A stretch of 64,000 nucleotides of DNA from Amorphus sp040750475 (GCF_040750475.1 NZ_JABJVY010000004.1:191220-255219), one strand, 5' to 3'; shown: positions 18,275 through 27,281, counted from the first letter of the stretch. The notes: generated by a model not told the origin, from the letters alone. Numbers and translations: made by a program.

Positions 18275-18715
18275 GTGACGAACCAATCGCAAGCCCCCGT
18301 CTTGCCCCGCCTGGGGATCAGTGTCGCCTGTTGGCGCGGCGACCAGGTGCTTCTGGTGGAGCGGGGCCGTCCACCGCTTGAGGGCCTGTGGAGCCTGCCG
18401 GGCGGTCATGTCGAGCCGGGAGAGCCGATCCGCGATGCCGCCCTGCGGGAGCTCGCCGAAGAGACCGGCGTGGACGCCGACCTTCTCGGCCTTGTCGATG
18501 CGCACGACGTCATTCGCCGCGACGAGGACGGAACGCTGCGCGCCCACTACGTGCTGGTGGTGTTCGCGGCCCGCTATCGCGCTGGAGTGGCGAGCGCCGC
18601 CGACGACGCCCGCGCGGTGCAATGGGCCCGTCCGGAGACAATCGAGGCACTGGCGACCACCGACGGTCTCGCCGATGTGGTCGCGCGGTCGCGTTGCCTG
18701 CTCGACGGCTCCTGA
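18275..18715 (+). CDS. NUDIX hydrolase
   Basis: 146 aa with a complete Nudix box at 43-65 (GGHVEPGE, then RELAEETG), which binds the metal and hydrolyses nucleoside-diphosphate derivatives. The N-terminal VACWRGDQVLLVERG and the spacing resemble MutT or ADP-ribose pyrophosphatase-like members, but substrate specificity is not decided by what I can see. The start is GTG at 18275. It is divergent from the SRAP gene and convergent with lysE. Confidence 0.92.
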   Translation: MTNQSQAPVLPRLGISVACWRGDQVLLVERGRPPLEGLWSLPGGHVEPGEPIRDAALRELAEETGVDADLLGLVDAHDVIRRDEDGTLRAHYVLVVFAARYRAGVASAADDARAVQWARPETIEALATTDGLADVVARSRCLLDGS

Positions 18716-18760
18716 AGCATCAAGCGCTTCCCCGCATCGCCTGAAACGCTTGAGAAACGC

Positions 18761-19405
18761 TCAGACCACGCCGATCGCGATCAGACCCAGCCGGGCGAGA
18801 ATCACCACGCCGATTGCGGTCAGCAATCCCCCGGCGACCCAGTTGAGCTGCTCCAGCCAGTGATCGTCCAGGTGGACCCTCAGCCGCGCCACGATCGCCG
18901 AGATCATCACCCACCACAGTAGGCAGCCGGCGGCGACCCCGAGCACCAACTCGGACGCCGCCAGCCAATCCCCCGGCTCCGGCGCCCATTCGCCCAGCGT
19001 TCCGAACAGGGCGAGAAAGCCCAGCAGCGCGCCGGGATTGGTGATGGTCAGCGCAAAGGCGGCCGCCATTCCCGACAGGACACCCTCGGAACGCTCCCCA
19101 TCGGTGGCGTTGATGTGGGGGTGGCTCAAAATGATCCGGAGCCCGAACAGGATCAAAATCCCCCCGCCCACCACCTGGATGGTGCGGGCATGGCCTTCGA
19201 AGAAATCGCCGACCGCCGTCAGGCCGAACGCGGCCGCCGCCGCGAACATGGCATCGGCGATGACAGACCCCGTGCCCGTGATCACGCCCGGCAGAAAGCC
19301 GCGCCGAAATGCCCGCTGCATGGCCATGACGTTGACGGGCCCGACCGGAGCGGCCGCGATGAAACCGATCGCGACCCCCAACAGGATCATGCCGAGCTCA
19401 CTCAC
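18761..19405 (-). CDS. LysE family exporter
   Basis: 214 aa with about six hydrophobic segments. The family hallmark GFIAAAPVGPVNVMAMQRA is near the N-terminus, and ITNPGALLGFLALF lies in the middle. LysE/RhtB proteins export amino acids or related small molecules through the inner membrane. The start is GTG at 19405. A 15-bp perfect palindrome lies 44 bp upstream. Confidence 0.88.
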   Translation of the reverse strand: MSELGMILLGVAIGFIAAAPVGPVNVMAMQRAFRRGFLPGVITGTGSVIADAMFAAAAAFGLTAVGDFFEGHARTIQVVGGGILILFGLRIILSHPHINATDGERSEGVLSGMAAAFALTITNPGALLGFLALFGTLGEWAPEPGDWLAASELVLGVAAGCLLWWVMISAIVARLRVHLDDHWLEQLNWVAGGLLTAIGVVILARLGLIAIGVV

Positions 19406-19448
19406 GACGTCGGGGGCCTCCGCAGGATGGGCTGAACAAGAGACATCA

Positions 19449-19463
19449 CGTTAGCGGCTAACG
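19449..19463. promoter_or_regulatory. Palindrome upstream of the LysE gene, possible operator
   Basis: CGTTAGC, one central G, then GCTAACG: a perfect 7+7 dyad 44 bp before the LysE start. This spacing suits a repressor site. No regulator gene is adjacent, so the binding protein is unknown. Apart from this, I see nothing else in 19406-19710. Confidence 0.4.
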
Positions 19464-19710
19464 AACCAATCTGGAGGGGAGTTTCAATCACACTTGGAAG
19501 GAGGCCGGTGCAACTTGTAAGACTGGAGAGGGATGAGGGAAAGTGGACTTCGGTGTTTGCCCTCGCTCGGGCCAGTCGAGCATGCCCTCGGGTTCGGTTC
19601 GCTGCGACACGACGTCATCGCCGTTCGAAAGCCGGACGCGGCGCGAGATCAGGCGGCACATGCGCCACACGATTGGGGCACGCACAGCCCCTGCGAGAGG
19701 AGACAGTGCG

Positions 19711-20445
19711 GTGATCGCTGCGCGACCGATCAGACAAGCCGTCATGATCCTCCCATTGCTCGCGCTCGCCGTGCCGGCGGGCGGCGCGCAGGCGGCTGCG
19801 GACATCGAGCGCCCCGCCGTCTGGCCGATCGCGGCGCCCATTCTGGAGCCGGGCCTGGCGCCGGTATCCGACGATCCCCTCCACCCGTTCGCTCCCTTGA
19901 AGCAAACACCGGACCAAACGACCGAGCCGAGTGACGGATCGGAGACCTCGCCGGCCCCGGCCGAGCCTGCGGTCGGGAAGGCGCCGCCCGTCCACTACGG
20001 CGATACCGAGTTGCCGAGAGCCGTTGCCCGCATGCGCAATGCCTTGATGGACGCGGCGCGAACCGGCCAGGTTGAGGAGCTCGGCCGGGTCTTGGAACAG
20101 AACGAAATGCCGCCGACCCTCTCGTTCGACCCGGTCGACGATCCGGTGACGTTTCTCAAGCAGGCGTCCGGCGACGCCGAAGGTCGGGAGATCCTGGCCC
20201 TGCTTCTGGAGATCCTGGAGGCCGGCTGGGTCCATGTCGATGTCGGCACGCCGCAGGAAATGTATGTCTGGCCCTATTTCGCGCGCTGGCCGCTCGATGG
20301 CCTGTCGCCCGAACAGGAGGTCGAACTCTATCGTATCCTGACCGCCTTCGACGTGGACGAGATGCGCCGCCATGGCGGCTACATCTTCTACCGGGTCGGG
20401 ATCGGTCCGGACGGCACGCTGCACTATTTCGTGGCCGGCGAGTAG
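19711..20445 (+). CDS. Conserved exported protein of unknown function
   Basis: 244 aa. A signal peptide is clear (Arg near the start, hydrophobic VMILPLLALAV, then AQAA for cleavage). A Pro-rich spacer of about 60 residues follows, and then a compact domain containing ALLLEILEAGWVHVD, MYVWPYFA and a C-terminal FYRVGIGPDGTLHYFVAGE. It probably lies in the periplasm. I do not know a named family for it. GAGAGGAG eight bases upstream supports the GTG start at 19711. Confidence 0.8.
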   Translation: MIAARPIRQAVMILPLLALAVPAGGAQAAADIERPAVWPIAAPILEPGLAPVSDDPLHPFAPLKQTPDQTTEPSDGSETSPAPAEPAVGKAPPVHYGDTELPRAVARMRNALMDAARTGQVEELGRVLEQNEMPPTLSFDPVDDPVTFLKQASGDAEGREILALLLEILEAGWVHVDVGTPQEMYVWPYFARWPLDGLSPEQEVELYRILTAFDVDEMRRHGGYIFYRVGIGPDGTLHYFVAGE

Positions 20446-20458
20446 GCCCGCAACGGTT

Positions 20459-20566
20459 TGACCCGTTCTGCTTTCCACGGAGTCGCCGAACGACTCTAAC
20501 CCATTGTTTTGACGCATTTCCGGACGGCCAACCGGTTTCCACTTGGCCTGGAAGTGCGCTAGAGCG
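20459..20566 (-). repeat. Family A hairpin, long form, minus orientation
   Basis: Inner stem GGCCAA (20526-20531) with TTGGCC (20543-20548), 11-nt loop at 20532-20542, outer stem GCATTTCC (20514-20521) with GGAAGTGC (20550-20557, one mismatch). The side tail (ACCCATTGTTTTGACGC and the CCGTTCTGCTTTCCACGG part) matches the copies near 34.9 and 42.9 kb. Confidence 0.9.
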
Positions 20567-20633
20567 TGTCCCGTTCAAACTGATTCTATTTAAACGATAA
20601 GGACTTGCTCAAGTTATTGAATCTGGAGCCATT
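20563..20633 (+). repeat. Family B dispersed repeat, copy 1
   Basis: About 70 bp, starting AGAGCGTGTCCCGTTCAAAC and including AAGGACTTGCTCAAG. It matches the reverse complement of 27282-27350 over most of its length. It directly abuts family A at one end and the stop codon of the EamA gene at the other. Confidence 0.7.
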
Positions 20634-20635
20634 TC

Positions 20636-21565
20636 TTACCGCCGACGCACCGCGATCAGGCCGGCGGCGACGATAAGGACGATGCCGGCGACGGCGCGCA
20701 GCTCCGGGAGTTCCTGGAAGAACAGCGCGCCCCATAGCGCGGCGAAGCCGACATAGGCGAAGTCGTAGGACGCCACCACCGACGGCGCGCCGAGTTGGTA
20801 GGCGATCGCCGCGCCCACGCTTCCCACGATCAGCGAACCGGCAAGGATCGCCATGGCGCCCCATTGGCCGAGACCCATCGCAGTCCAACTGCCCAAAAGA
20901 TAGGCGGACGTGCCTCCGCCCCAGAGCCAGCCCGCAAGGGTCCCGAGCAAGCCGGCGACCACGAACGCGCCATTCAGCGCCAACGACAGCGCGAACGGAT
21001 GCTCCGCCCGACATTTGGTCCGCGTCAGAATCATAGCGAGCGCGTAGCAGACGGCGGAGACCAGCGGCAGCAGGACGAAGGCGTTGAAGTCGTCGGCGCT
21101 GGGGGCAAGGATCAAGAGCACGCCGACGAAGCCGAGCGCGACCGCGCCCCAGCCCACAAGACCGACGCGCTCGCGCAGGAACGCCGCCGAAAACAGCGTG
21201 ATGAAGATCGGCAGGGTGTAGTAGGCCGAAGCCGCGATCGACAGCTTCAGGTGCGGCAGGGCGGCATAATAAACCACCCACATGGCAACCAGGAGCACGC
21301 TTCTGAGAAGCGTCCAACCCGGCCGCACCACCCGCAATGCCGCGAGACCGGTCCCGCGGCGCGCGAAGCCGATCGCCACCAGGGCCGGCATCGCGATCAG
21401 CGAACGCAGCACGAAGATCTGCCAGAGCAGAAAATCGCTGCTGACGAACTTGATGACGGCATCGCCGAAAGACAGAATGGCGACCGTGACGACGATCGTG
21501 GCGATCGCAAGCGCGAGATTGTCGCCGCTTGCGGCAGCGGCCTCCCTCGCCGCGCCCGACGTCAT
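20636..21565 (-). CDS. EamA/DMT family transporter
   Basis: 309 aa with about ten hydrophobic helices in two EamA halves. The second half carries VGSVGAAIAYQLGAPSVVASYDFA, typical of S-adenosylmethionine- or metabolite-type DMT exporters. Its ATG overlaps the dihydroorotase stop by four bases, so it is translated with pyrC. Substrate unknown; the pairing hints at a pyrimidine-related or unrelated metabolite, which is only inference. Confidence 0.88.
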   Translation of the reverse strand: MTSGAAREAAAASGDNLALAIATIVVTVAILSFGDAVIKFVSSDFLLWQIFVLRSLIAMPALVAIGFARRGTGLAALRVVRPGWTLLRSVLLVAMWVVYYAALPHLKLSIAASAYYTLPIFITLFSAAFLRERVGLVGWGAVALGFVGVLLILAPSADDFNAFVLLPLVSAVCYALAMILTRTKCRAEHPFALSLALNGAFVVAGLLGTLAGWLWGGGTSAYLLGSWTAMGLGQWGAMAILAGSLIVGSVGAAIAYQLGAPSVVASYDFAYVGFAALWGALFFQELPELRAVAGIVLIVAAGLIAVRRR

Positions 21566-22902
21566 CCCTCCGCCGGCAACGCCTCCACGAACGAGATCGG
21601 CGCGCCCTCCCCCGGATTGACGAGGTCGCCTTCCCACATCACCTTGATGCCCCGCACGATCGTGCCCACCGGCCAGCCGGTAACGGAAAGCCCGTCATAA
21701 GGCGTCCAACCGGCCTTGGTGGCGATCCAGTCGTTGCTGATCGTCTCGGTCCGCTTCAGATCGACGATGGTTAGGTCCGCATCGTAGCCGAGCGCGATCC
21801 GGCCCTTGCGCGAAATCCCGAAGATCCGCTGCGGCCCGGCACTGGTCAGGTCCACGAACCGCTCCAGCGTAAGCCGGCCCTTGGCGACATGATCGAGCAT
21901 CACCGGCACCAGCGTCTGAACCCCGGGCATGCCCGACGGCGATTCCGGATAGGAATTGGCCTTCTCTTCCCGGGTATGGGGAGCGTGGTCGGAACCCAAA
22001 ACGTCCACCAGTCCGTCGCGCACGGCCTGCCAGATTCGCGCCCGATGGGCGGCATCACGCACCGGCGGGTTCATCTGCATCAAGGTGCCGAGCCGCTCGC
22101 CGTCCTCGTCGATCGCCAGCGTCAGGTGATTCGGCGTGACTTCCAGGGTGGCCACGTCCTTCTGATCGGCTAGATAGTCCATCTCTTCGGCGGTGGAGAT
22201 ATGCAGGACGTGCACCCGCCGGCCCGCCTTTCGCGCCGCGCCGACGAGCCGGCGGGTCGCCATCAGCGCCGCCGTCGGGTCCCGCCAGACCGGATGCGAG
22301 GTCGGATCGCCCGGCACGCGCAGGTCCTTGCGTTCGCGCAGCCGCGGTTCGTCCTCCGCATGGACCGCGCAGCGCCGCGAGATCGCCCGCATCACCCGGT
22401 CCAGCGTCGGGTCGTCCTCCACCAGCAGCGTCCCGGTCGACGATCCCATGAAGATCTTGATGCCGGCCGCACCCGGCAGCTTTTCCAGGTCCGCCAGCGC
22501 ATCGATATTCTCCGCCGTGGCGCCGACCCAGAAGGCATAATCGCACGACATGCGCCCGGACGCCCGGCGCAGCTTGTCGTCCAGCGCAGCGGCGGAGGTC
22601 GTCGTCGGCGAGGTGTTGGGCATCTCGAACACGCCGGTGACTCCGCCGAGCACGGCGGCACGCGCGCCGGTCTCCAGGTCTTCCTTGTGCTCCAGCCCCG
22701 GCTCGCGGAAATGCACCTGACTGTCGATCACGCCCGGCAGGATGTGCAGCCCGCGACAGTCCACGACCTCGCTAGCCGACGCCTGGATCAGATCGCCAAT
22801 CGCGGCGATGCGGCCATCCCGAACGCCGACGTCGACCTGCTCGCGGCCGTTGGGGGTGACGACAGTACCGCCGGCAAACACGGTGTCGAAGCTTCCGCTC
22901 AT
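21562..22902 (-). CDS. pyrC: Dihydroorotase (class I)
   Basis: 446-aa amidohydrolase. It closes carbamoyl-aspartate to dihydroorotate in pyrimidine synthesis. Metal and catalytic residues are visible: His64 in VHFREPG, Lys149 in GIKIFMG (the carbamylated lysine), and Asp305 in GSDHAPHT. Length and motifs fit the class I enzymes common in this order. Allantoinase or hydantoinase is the alternative, but HFREPG favours dihydroorotase. No pyrB is adjacent. Confidence 0.88.
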   Translation of the reverse strand: MSGSFDTVFAGGTVVTPNGREQVDVGVRDGRIAAIGDLIQASASEVVDCRGLHILPGVIDSQVHFREPGLEHKEDLETGARAAVLGGVTGVFEMPNTSPTTTSAAALDDKLRRASGRMSCDYAFWVGATAENIDALADLEKLPGAAGIKIFMGSSTGTLLVEDDPTLDRVMRAISRRCAVHAEDEPRLRERKDLRVPGDPTSHPVWRDPTAALMATRRLVGAARKAGRRVHVLHISTAEEMDYLADQKDVATLEVTPNHLTLAIDEDGERLGTLMQMNPPVRDAAHRARIWQAVRDGLVDVLGSDHAPHTREEKANSYPESPSGMPGVQTLVPVMLDHVAKGRLTLERFVDLTSAGPQRIFGISRKGRIALGYDADLTIVDLKRTETISNDWIATKAGWTPYDGLSVTGWPVGTIVRGIKVMWEGDLVNPGEGAPISFVEALPAEG

Positions 22903-23088
22903 CTCTCAGGCGACCTCGGTCCGGTTTCGATTCCGACGCGTTTATAGCATCATGAGTTGAATGGTCATTCCCCGATGGCGGCGATTCGCCGATGCCGGGG
23001 CAGAACCTTGCCGGAGCGGGCCCGCGACCCTACGTCGAAGTCGGCGGGACGCGTTGCGGCGCCAATGTGTGATCTGGGAGATGCCTCG

Positions 23089-23982
23089 ATGACGGCTCAG
23101 TACATCGCCGAGCTCGACGATCGGGCGGTCATCCGCGTGAGCGGGCCCGAGGCGCGCTCCTTTCTCCACAACCTTTTGACATGCGATCTGGAGACGATCA
23201 CCGACGGCACGGCCCGCTACGGCGCACTCCTGACGCCCCAGGGCAAGGTGCTGGTCGACGGCTTCGTCATGACCCAGCATCCCGACACGCTGATCGTCGA
23301 CCTGCCGCGCGCGAGCGCGGCGGAATTCCTGAAGCGGCTGAAGGTCTACAAGCTGCGCGCCAAGGTCGAGATCGCAGACGTGACCGCCGACCACCGGGTC
23401 TATGTGGTCTGGGGCGGCGCCGGGCCGCCGATGCTGCCGGGCGTCGTGGTCCGCGATCCCCGTCTCGATGCGCTCGGCTATCGGGCGGTCGTGCCACGGA
23501 CGGCCATCGTCGCGGGGTCGGGCCTCTCCGGCTTCACCCGCACCGATCCCGGCGCCTACCACGCCCATCGCATCGCGCTCGGAGTACCGCAATCCGGCCG
23601 CGACTTCGTGCTCGGCGATGCCTTTCCGCACGATGTGGACATGGACCAGCTCAAGGGCGTCGACTTTACCAAGGGCTGCTATGTGGGCCAGGAAGTCGTC
23701 TCCCGCATGCACCATCGCGGCACCGCCCGCCGGCGGATCGTGAAGGCGCTCGGAGAGGAATCCCTGCCGCCGCCGGGCGCGCAAATTCTCGCCAACGACC
23801 GGCCGATCGGCACCCTTGGCTCCGTGGCCGGAAAGGCCGGGCTCGCATTGGTGCGTCTCGACAGGGCCAAGGCGGCCATGGACGCCGGCGAAACCATCAC
23901 CGCGGACGGGCATCCGATCCGTCTGGAGCTGCCGGAGTGGGCCGGTTTCGGCTGGCCGGAGAGCGAGACCAAAGCAGGATGA
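23089..23982 (+). CDS. ygfZ: YgfZ family folate-binding protein
   Basis: 297 aa, related to the T-protein of the glycine cleavage system. YgfZ uses tetrahydrofolate and helps iron-sulfur enzymes such as MiaB. The diagnostic motif KGCYVGQE is at 195-202, with Cys197 the key residue. The start at 23089 has GGGAG eight bases upstream. It is followed after 15 bp by an HD-domain gene. Confidence 0.92.
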   Translation: MTAQYIAELDDRAVIRVSGPEARSFLHNLLTCDLETITDGTARYGALLTPQGKVLVDGFVMTQHPDTLIVDLPRASAAEFLKRLKVYKLRAKVEIADVTADHRVYVVWGGAGPPMLPGVVVRDPRLDALGYRAVVPRTAIVAGSGLSGFTRTDPGAYHAHRIALGVPQSGRDFVLGDAFPHDVDMDQLKGVDFTKGCYVGQEVVSRMHHRGTARRRIVKALGEESLPPPGAQILANDRPIGTLGSVAGKAGLALVRLDRAKAAMDAGETITADGHPIRLELPEWAGFGWPESETKAG

Positions 23983-23997
23983 GGCGCTTCGGTCGTC

Positions 23998-24627
23998 ATG
24001 CCTGACATTGCCGGCGCACCGCCGCGAGCCTGGCAGCGCATGCTGTCGGGTCGGCGGCTCGATTTGCTCGACCCCTCGCCACTCGATGTCGAGATCGAGG
24101 ACATTGCCCACGGCCTGGCCAGGGTGGCGCGCTGGAACGGCCAGACGGTTGGTCCGCACCCCTATTCGGTCGCCCAGCATTCGTTGCTGGTGGAGCATCT
24201 GGCCGCCCGTCTGGAGCCTGAGATGCAGGCCGAAGCGCGCATGTCCGTGCTCCTGCACGACGCGCCGGAATATGTCGTGGGCGATCTGATCTCGCCGTTC
24301 AAGGCGGTGCTCGGCGGCAACTACAAGGCCGTGGAACATCGCCTGCTGGCGGCCATTCGTATGCGGTTCGCCTTGCCGGCGGAACCGAGCAACACGCTGA
24401 CGAGCCTGATCAAGCAGGCCGACATGGCCGCCGCCCGCCACGAGGCGATGTGCCTTGCCGGCTTCGACGAGCGCGAAGCGCGGCGCTATTTCGGCCCCGT
24501 CGGACGGCTGAAACCAACCCGCGAGACCGAAGACTATCTGGAGCCCTGGCCCACCGAGGTCGCGCAAACGCGATTTCTGGAGCGCTTCGCCCTGTGCGAA
24601 AAGGCCCGGTCTGCGCGCTCCGGTTAG
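23998..24627 (+). CDS. HD domain phosphohydrolase (YfbR-like)
   Basis: 209 aa. The HD metal site is visible as His61 in VAQHSLLVEHL, then His87-Asp88 and Glu91 in LLHDAPEYVVGD, the pattern of YfbR-type 5'-nucleotidases that dephosphorylate deoxynucleoside monophosphates. Activity on nucleotides is inferred from that similarity only. It is 15 bp after ygfZ and upstream of a tyrosine-phosphatase-like gene. Confidence 0.87.
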   Translation: MPDIAGAPPRAWQRMLSGRRLDLLDPSPLDVEIEDIAHGLARVARWNGQTVGPHPYSVAQHSLLVEHLAARLEPEMQAEARMSVLLHDAPEYVVGDLISPFKAVLGGNYKAVEHRLLAAIRMRFALPAEPSNTLTSLIKQADMAAARHEAMCLAGFDEREARRYFGPVGRLKPTRETEDYLEPWPTEVAQTRFLERFALCEKARSARSG

Positions 24628-24806
24628 CCTTGGAGCGATGCGTCGCCGACCAACCTCGGCGCCGCCGTCGCAAAAGGGACGTGCCAGGGTGCAAGACAAG
24701 ACACCGATCCGATTCGAACCGGAACGATAAGAGAGAAATGGCTTTCCGCGTTGTATCAGCCCTGATCCATCCGTTCCGCCGCGCCGACAACTCGAGGACG
24801 ACGCCG

Positions 24807-25313
24807 ATGATCTACGTGACCTCTCTCGCCCGCCTCCACGAGACCGTGGAAAGCTGCGGCGCCCGCCACGTGGTGACGCTGATCAACGATGGCACCGCCG
24901 TGGTGCGCCCGGAAACGGTGCCGGAGGAAAATCACCTCTTTCTCGGCTTCAACGACATCGTCGATCCGATGGAAGGCATGGTTCTGCCAGCCGCTTACCA
25001 TGTCGACCAGCTCGTGACGTTCGTGGAAGCCTGGGATCGCTCGACCCCGCTGGTGGTGCACTGCTTCGCCGGCATCAGCCGATCCACGGCCGCCGCCTTC
25101 ATTGCCGCCTGCGCCCTCCAGCCGGAGCGAGACGAGGCGGAGATCGCCAAAGCGATCCGAAAGGCCTCGCCCACGGCGACCCCGAACAGCCTGCTGGTGG
25201 CACTCGGCGACGAGCGGCTCGACCGACAGGGACGCATGCGCATGGCGGCAAAGGCAATCGGGCGCGGGCGCGACGCCTTCGAAGGCGAACCCTTCATGGT
25301 CGCGATCGAGTAG
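24807..25313 (+). CDS. Tyrosine/dual-specificity phosphatase-like protein
   Basis: 168 aa. The cysteine phosphatase loop HCFAGISRST is at 85-94, with Cys86 and Arg92 in the C-x5-R pattern. A conserved N-terminus MIYVTSLARL supports the ATG at 24807; an in-frame ATG at 24738 would add 23 residues. The target is unknown. Its TAG stop is followed by AGC, as for other genes abutting repeats here. Confidence 0.87.
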   Translation: MIYVTSLARLHETVESCGARHVVTLINDGTAVVRPETVPEENHLFLGFNDIVDPMEGMVLPAAYHVDQLVTFVEAWDRSTPLVVHCFAGISRSTAAAFIAACALQPERDEAEIAKAIRKASPTATPNSLLVALGDERLDRQGRMRMAAKAIGRGRDAFEGEPFMVAIE

Positions 25314-25470
25314 AGCCCGGGCTGTCCCGCGGCGTCCGAGAAAGAGCTCCCGGCTCAGCAAATCGATACGCCCGGCGAAACCCGCCTGGACTGCGGCGTT
25401 CGCTGGAGTGAACTACTAAGAGTGCTCGACTATGCGCCAGGGGGATTTGGCGACAAGCCAGTGTCCCAAT

Positions 25471-25650
25471 CTCCGCTTATTCCCGCGCAAGCGGGAATCC
25501 ATAGGGCGCTTCGAGCAGCCTGGAAACTAGAGACCCGTTCGATCGGGATGGGGTTTTACAAATATTGAAATCGAGGCCGTGTCCGACCTCTTCTGCCAGA
25601 ATCGTATGCCGACTCACTATGGATTCCCGCTTGCGCGGGAATGAGCGGAG
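25471..25650. repeat. Paired inverted repeat, family C copy 3
   Basis: Left arm 25471-25505 and right arm 25617-25650 are inverted copies (CTCCGCTTATTCCCGCG and its partner). Each arm self-folds at CCCGCGCAAGCGGG. The interior is about 110 bp without a gene. In the 390-bp gap 25314-25703 I see nothing else. Confidence 0.88.
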
Positions 25651-25703
25651 TGAAAGGCAAGCGGCGCGCGATCGCGCAGGCTTCGCACTTAGTCCTGTAG
25701 CAA

Positions 25704-26183
25704 CTAAGGTCGGGCCATAGCGTCGCTCGGCTCCCCCTCGCCCGCGTCTTCAACGGCGACGAGGACATCGTCCAAATCCTTGAGCATGGTCCAAAGCTGG
25801 TCGCGCCGCTCGCTTCCGAGATTGCGGGCGATGGTGCACTCCACCCGTTGCCAGGCCGGCAACGCTCCGGCAAAGGCGGCCTTGCCGGCATCCGTCAGGT
25901 TGAGCCGCCGCTCGCGGCGATCCTGGGCCGGGACCGAGCCGGTCCACCCCAGCGCCGACATCCGATCGACGGTTCGTGACAGCGTGGTACGATCGGTGGC
26001 GAGCCTGTCGGCAAGAGCGGACAGCGTGAGCGCTTCGGACCGGTCGAGCTCGGCCAACACCGCGAACTGGACGATCGACACTCCGCTCTCCGCCAGCGCG
26101 GCCTCATAGGCCTGAGTGACTCGCCGCGCAGCCTTGCGCAGGCGGTAGGCCGTGCAGGCCAGATCGGGATCACGCCCGCTCAC
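25704..26183 (-). CDS. MarR family transcriptional regulator
   Basis: 159 aa winged-helix regulator. The DNA-binding part reads LTLSALADRLATDRTTLSRTVDRM followed by the wing QDRRERRLNLTDAG (two stretches). MarR dimers usually repress nearby genes and release DNA on binding a small aromatic or acyl ligand. The start is GTG at 26183; longer in-frame starts exist upstream. It is divergent from an SDR gene, with a palindrome 98 bp upstream of its start. Confidence 0.88.
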   Translation of the reverse strand: MSGRDPDLACTAYRLRKAARRVTQAYEAALAESGVSIVQFAVLAELDRSEALTLSALADRLATDRTTLSRTVDRMSALGWTGSVPAQDRRERRLNLTDAGKAAFAGALPAWQRVECTIARNLGSERRDQLWTMLKDLDDVLVAVEDAGEGEPSDAMARP

Positions 26184-26280
26184 CGTCTCGTCCTCCCTGT
26201 CGTTCCGGGGTCGGCCAGCACCGGCCCCGACCGCGAGCCGCGCGAACCGGACATCCCGCACGCATCTCGTCGGCAGCAAG

Positions 26281-26300
26281 ATAGGTGCCATACCATCTAA
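26281..26300. promoter_or_regulatory. MarR-type operator candidate 1 (marR-SDR intergenic region)
   Basis: ATAGGTGCCATACCATCTAA. The half-sites follow TAGnTG and CAnCTA. It matches the second site at 29045 in 16 of 20 positions (opposite orientation). It sits between the divergent marR and SDR genes, a usual place for a MarR operator. Confidence 0.5.
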
Positions 26301-26434
26301 TTGCGGCGAACGAGATGTCGAGGGTGAAAAACGCAAATTCGGCGGACTCGCGTCGCGAAGCGGGATGTGAAAAAGGAAGAACGACGTTTCCGGCTCGGGC
26401 ATCCGCCCGGCGAAAGATGTGGGGAGAGAAACAG

Positions 26435-27196
26435 ATGCAACTCGATGGCGTGGCAGCAGTCGTAACCGGTGGCGGATCGGGCCTGGGCGCGGCGACCGCG
26501 CGGGCACTGGCCGCGAAAGGCGCGAAAGTGGCGATCCTCGACTTCAACGAGGAAGGCGCCAAAGCAGTCGCGGCCGAGATCGGTGGCGTCGCGCAGGCCT
26601 GCGATGTCAGCAAGCCGGAAGACGTGGAAACCGCCCTCGCCGCCGCAGCCGCAGCCCACGGCGATGCCCGCCTGCTGGTGAACTGCGCCGGCGTCGCTCC
26701 GGCCCAGAAGATCCTGTCGCGCTCGGGCACCATGCCGCTCGAGGCCTTTCGCAAGGGCGTCGAGGTAAACCTGATCGGCACGTTCAACGTGTTGCGGCTG
26801 TTTGCCGAACGTGCCGCCAAGCTCGAGCCGCTTGCGACCGGCGAACGCGGCGTGATCGTAAACACCGCCTCGATCGCAGCCTACGACGGCCAGATCGGCC
26901 AGACCTCCTATGCCGCCTCCAAGGCCGGCGTGGTCGGGCTGACGCTGCCGGCGGCCCGCGAGTTCGCACCGCTCGGGATTCGCGTGGTGACCATTGCGCC
27001 CGGTATCTTCGAAACCGCAATGCTGAAAGGGCTTCCCGAGGCCGCACAACAGAGCCTCGGCGAGCAGGTGCCGTTCCCCTCCCGCCTCGGCCGGCCGGAG
27101 GAATACGCCAAGCTGGTGCTTCAGATCGTCGACAACGAGATGCTGAACGGCGAGGTCATCCGCCTGGACGGCGCGCTCCGGATGGCGCCGAAATAG
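26435..27196 (+). CDS. SDR dehydrogenase, 3-hydroxyacyl-CoA dehydrogenase type 2-like
   Basis: 253 aa short-chain dehydrogenase. NAD motif TGGGSGLGAATA near residue 11, the NTASIAAYDGQIGQTSYAASK stretch gives catalytic Ser, Tyr and Lys, and the close resembles human HSD17B10 enzymes that oxidise 3-hydroxy-2-methylbutyryl-CoA in isoleucine and branched acyl-CoA breakdown. That specificity is inferred. GGGGAGAGAA upstream fixes the ATG at 26435. It is divergent from marR. Confidence 0.88.
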   Translation: MQLDGVAAVVTGGGSGLGAATARALAAKGAKVAILDFNEEGAKAVAAEIGGVAQACDVSKPEDVETALAAAAAAHGDARLLVNCAGVAPAQKILSRSGTMPLEAFRKGVEVNLIGTFNVLRLFAERAAKLEPLATGERGVIVNTASIAAYDGQIGQTSYAASKAGVVGLTLPAAREFAPLGIRVVTIAPGIFETAMLKGLPEAAQQSLGEQVPFPSRLGRPEEYAKLVLQIVDNEMLNGEVIRLDGALRMAPK

Positions 27197-27240
27197 AGAG
27201 CGCTTTTTCGCTCACCGGCTCCGCGAGGGCGGCCCATAAA

Positions 27241-27279
27241 CGTGTCCAGGCGAAGCGGTTTCCGCTTCGCCTGGACACG
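27241..27279. repeat. Perfect 18-bp stem with 3-nt loop
   Basis: CGTGTCCAGGCGAAGCGG, TTT, then the exact reverse complement. It lies 44 bp after the SDR stop and ends next to a family B copy. No T-run follows, so a rho-independent terminator is unlikely. It resembles a family A relative lacking the conserved 11-nt loop. Confidence 0.85.
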
Positions 27280-27281
27280 AT

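Noticed and set aside
24650..24737. A tRNA-like T-arm (GATTCGAACC) on the minus strand
   Set aside because: No acceptor stem, anticodon arm or CCA end can be built around it.
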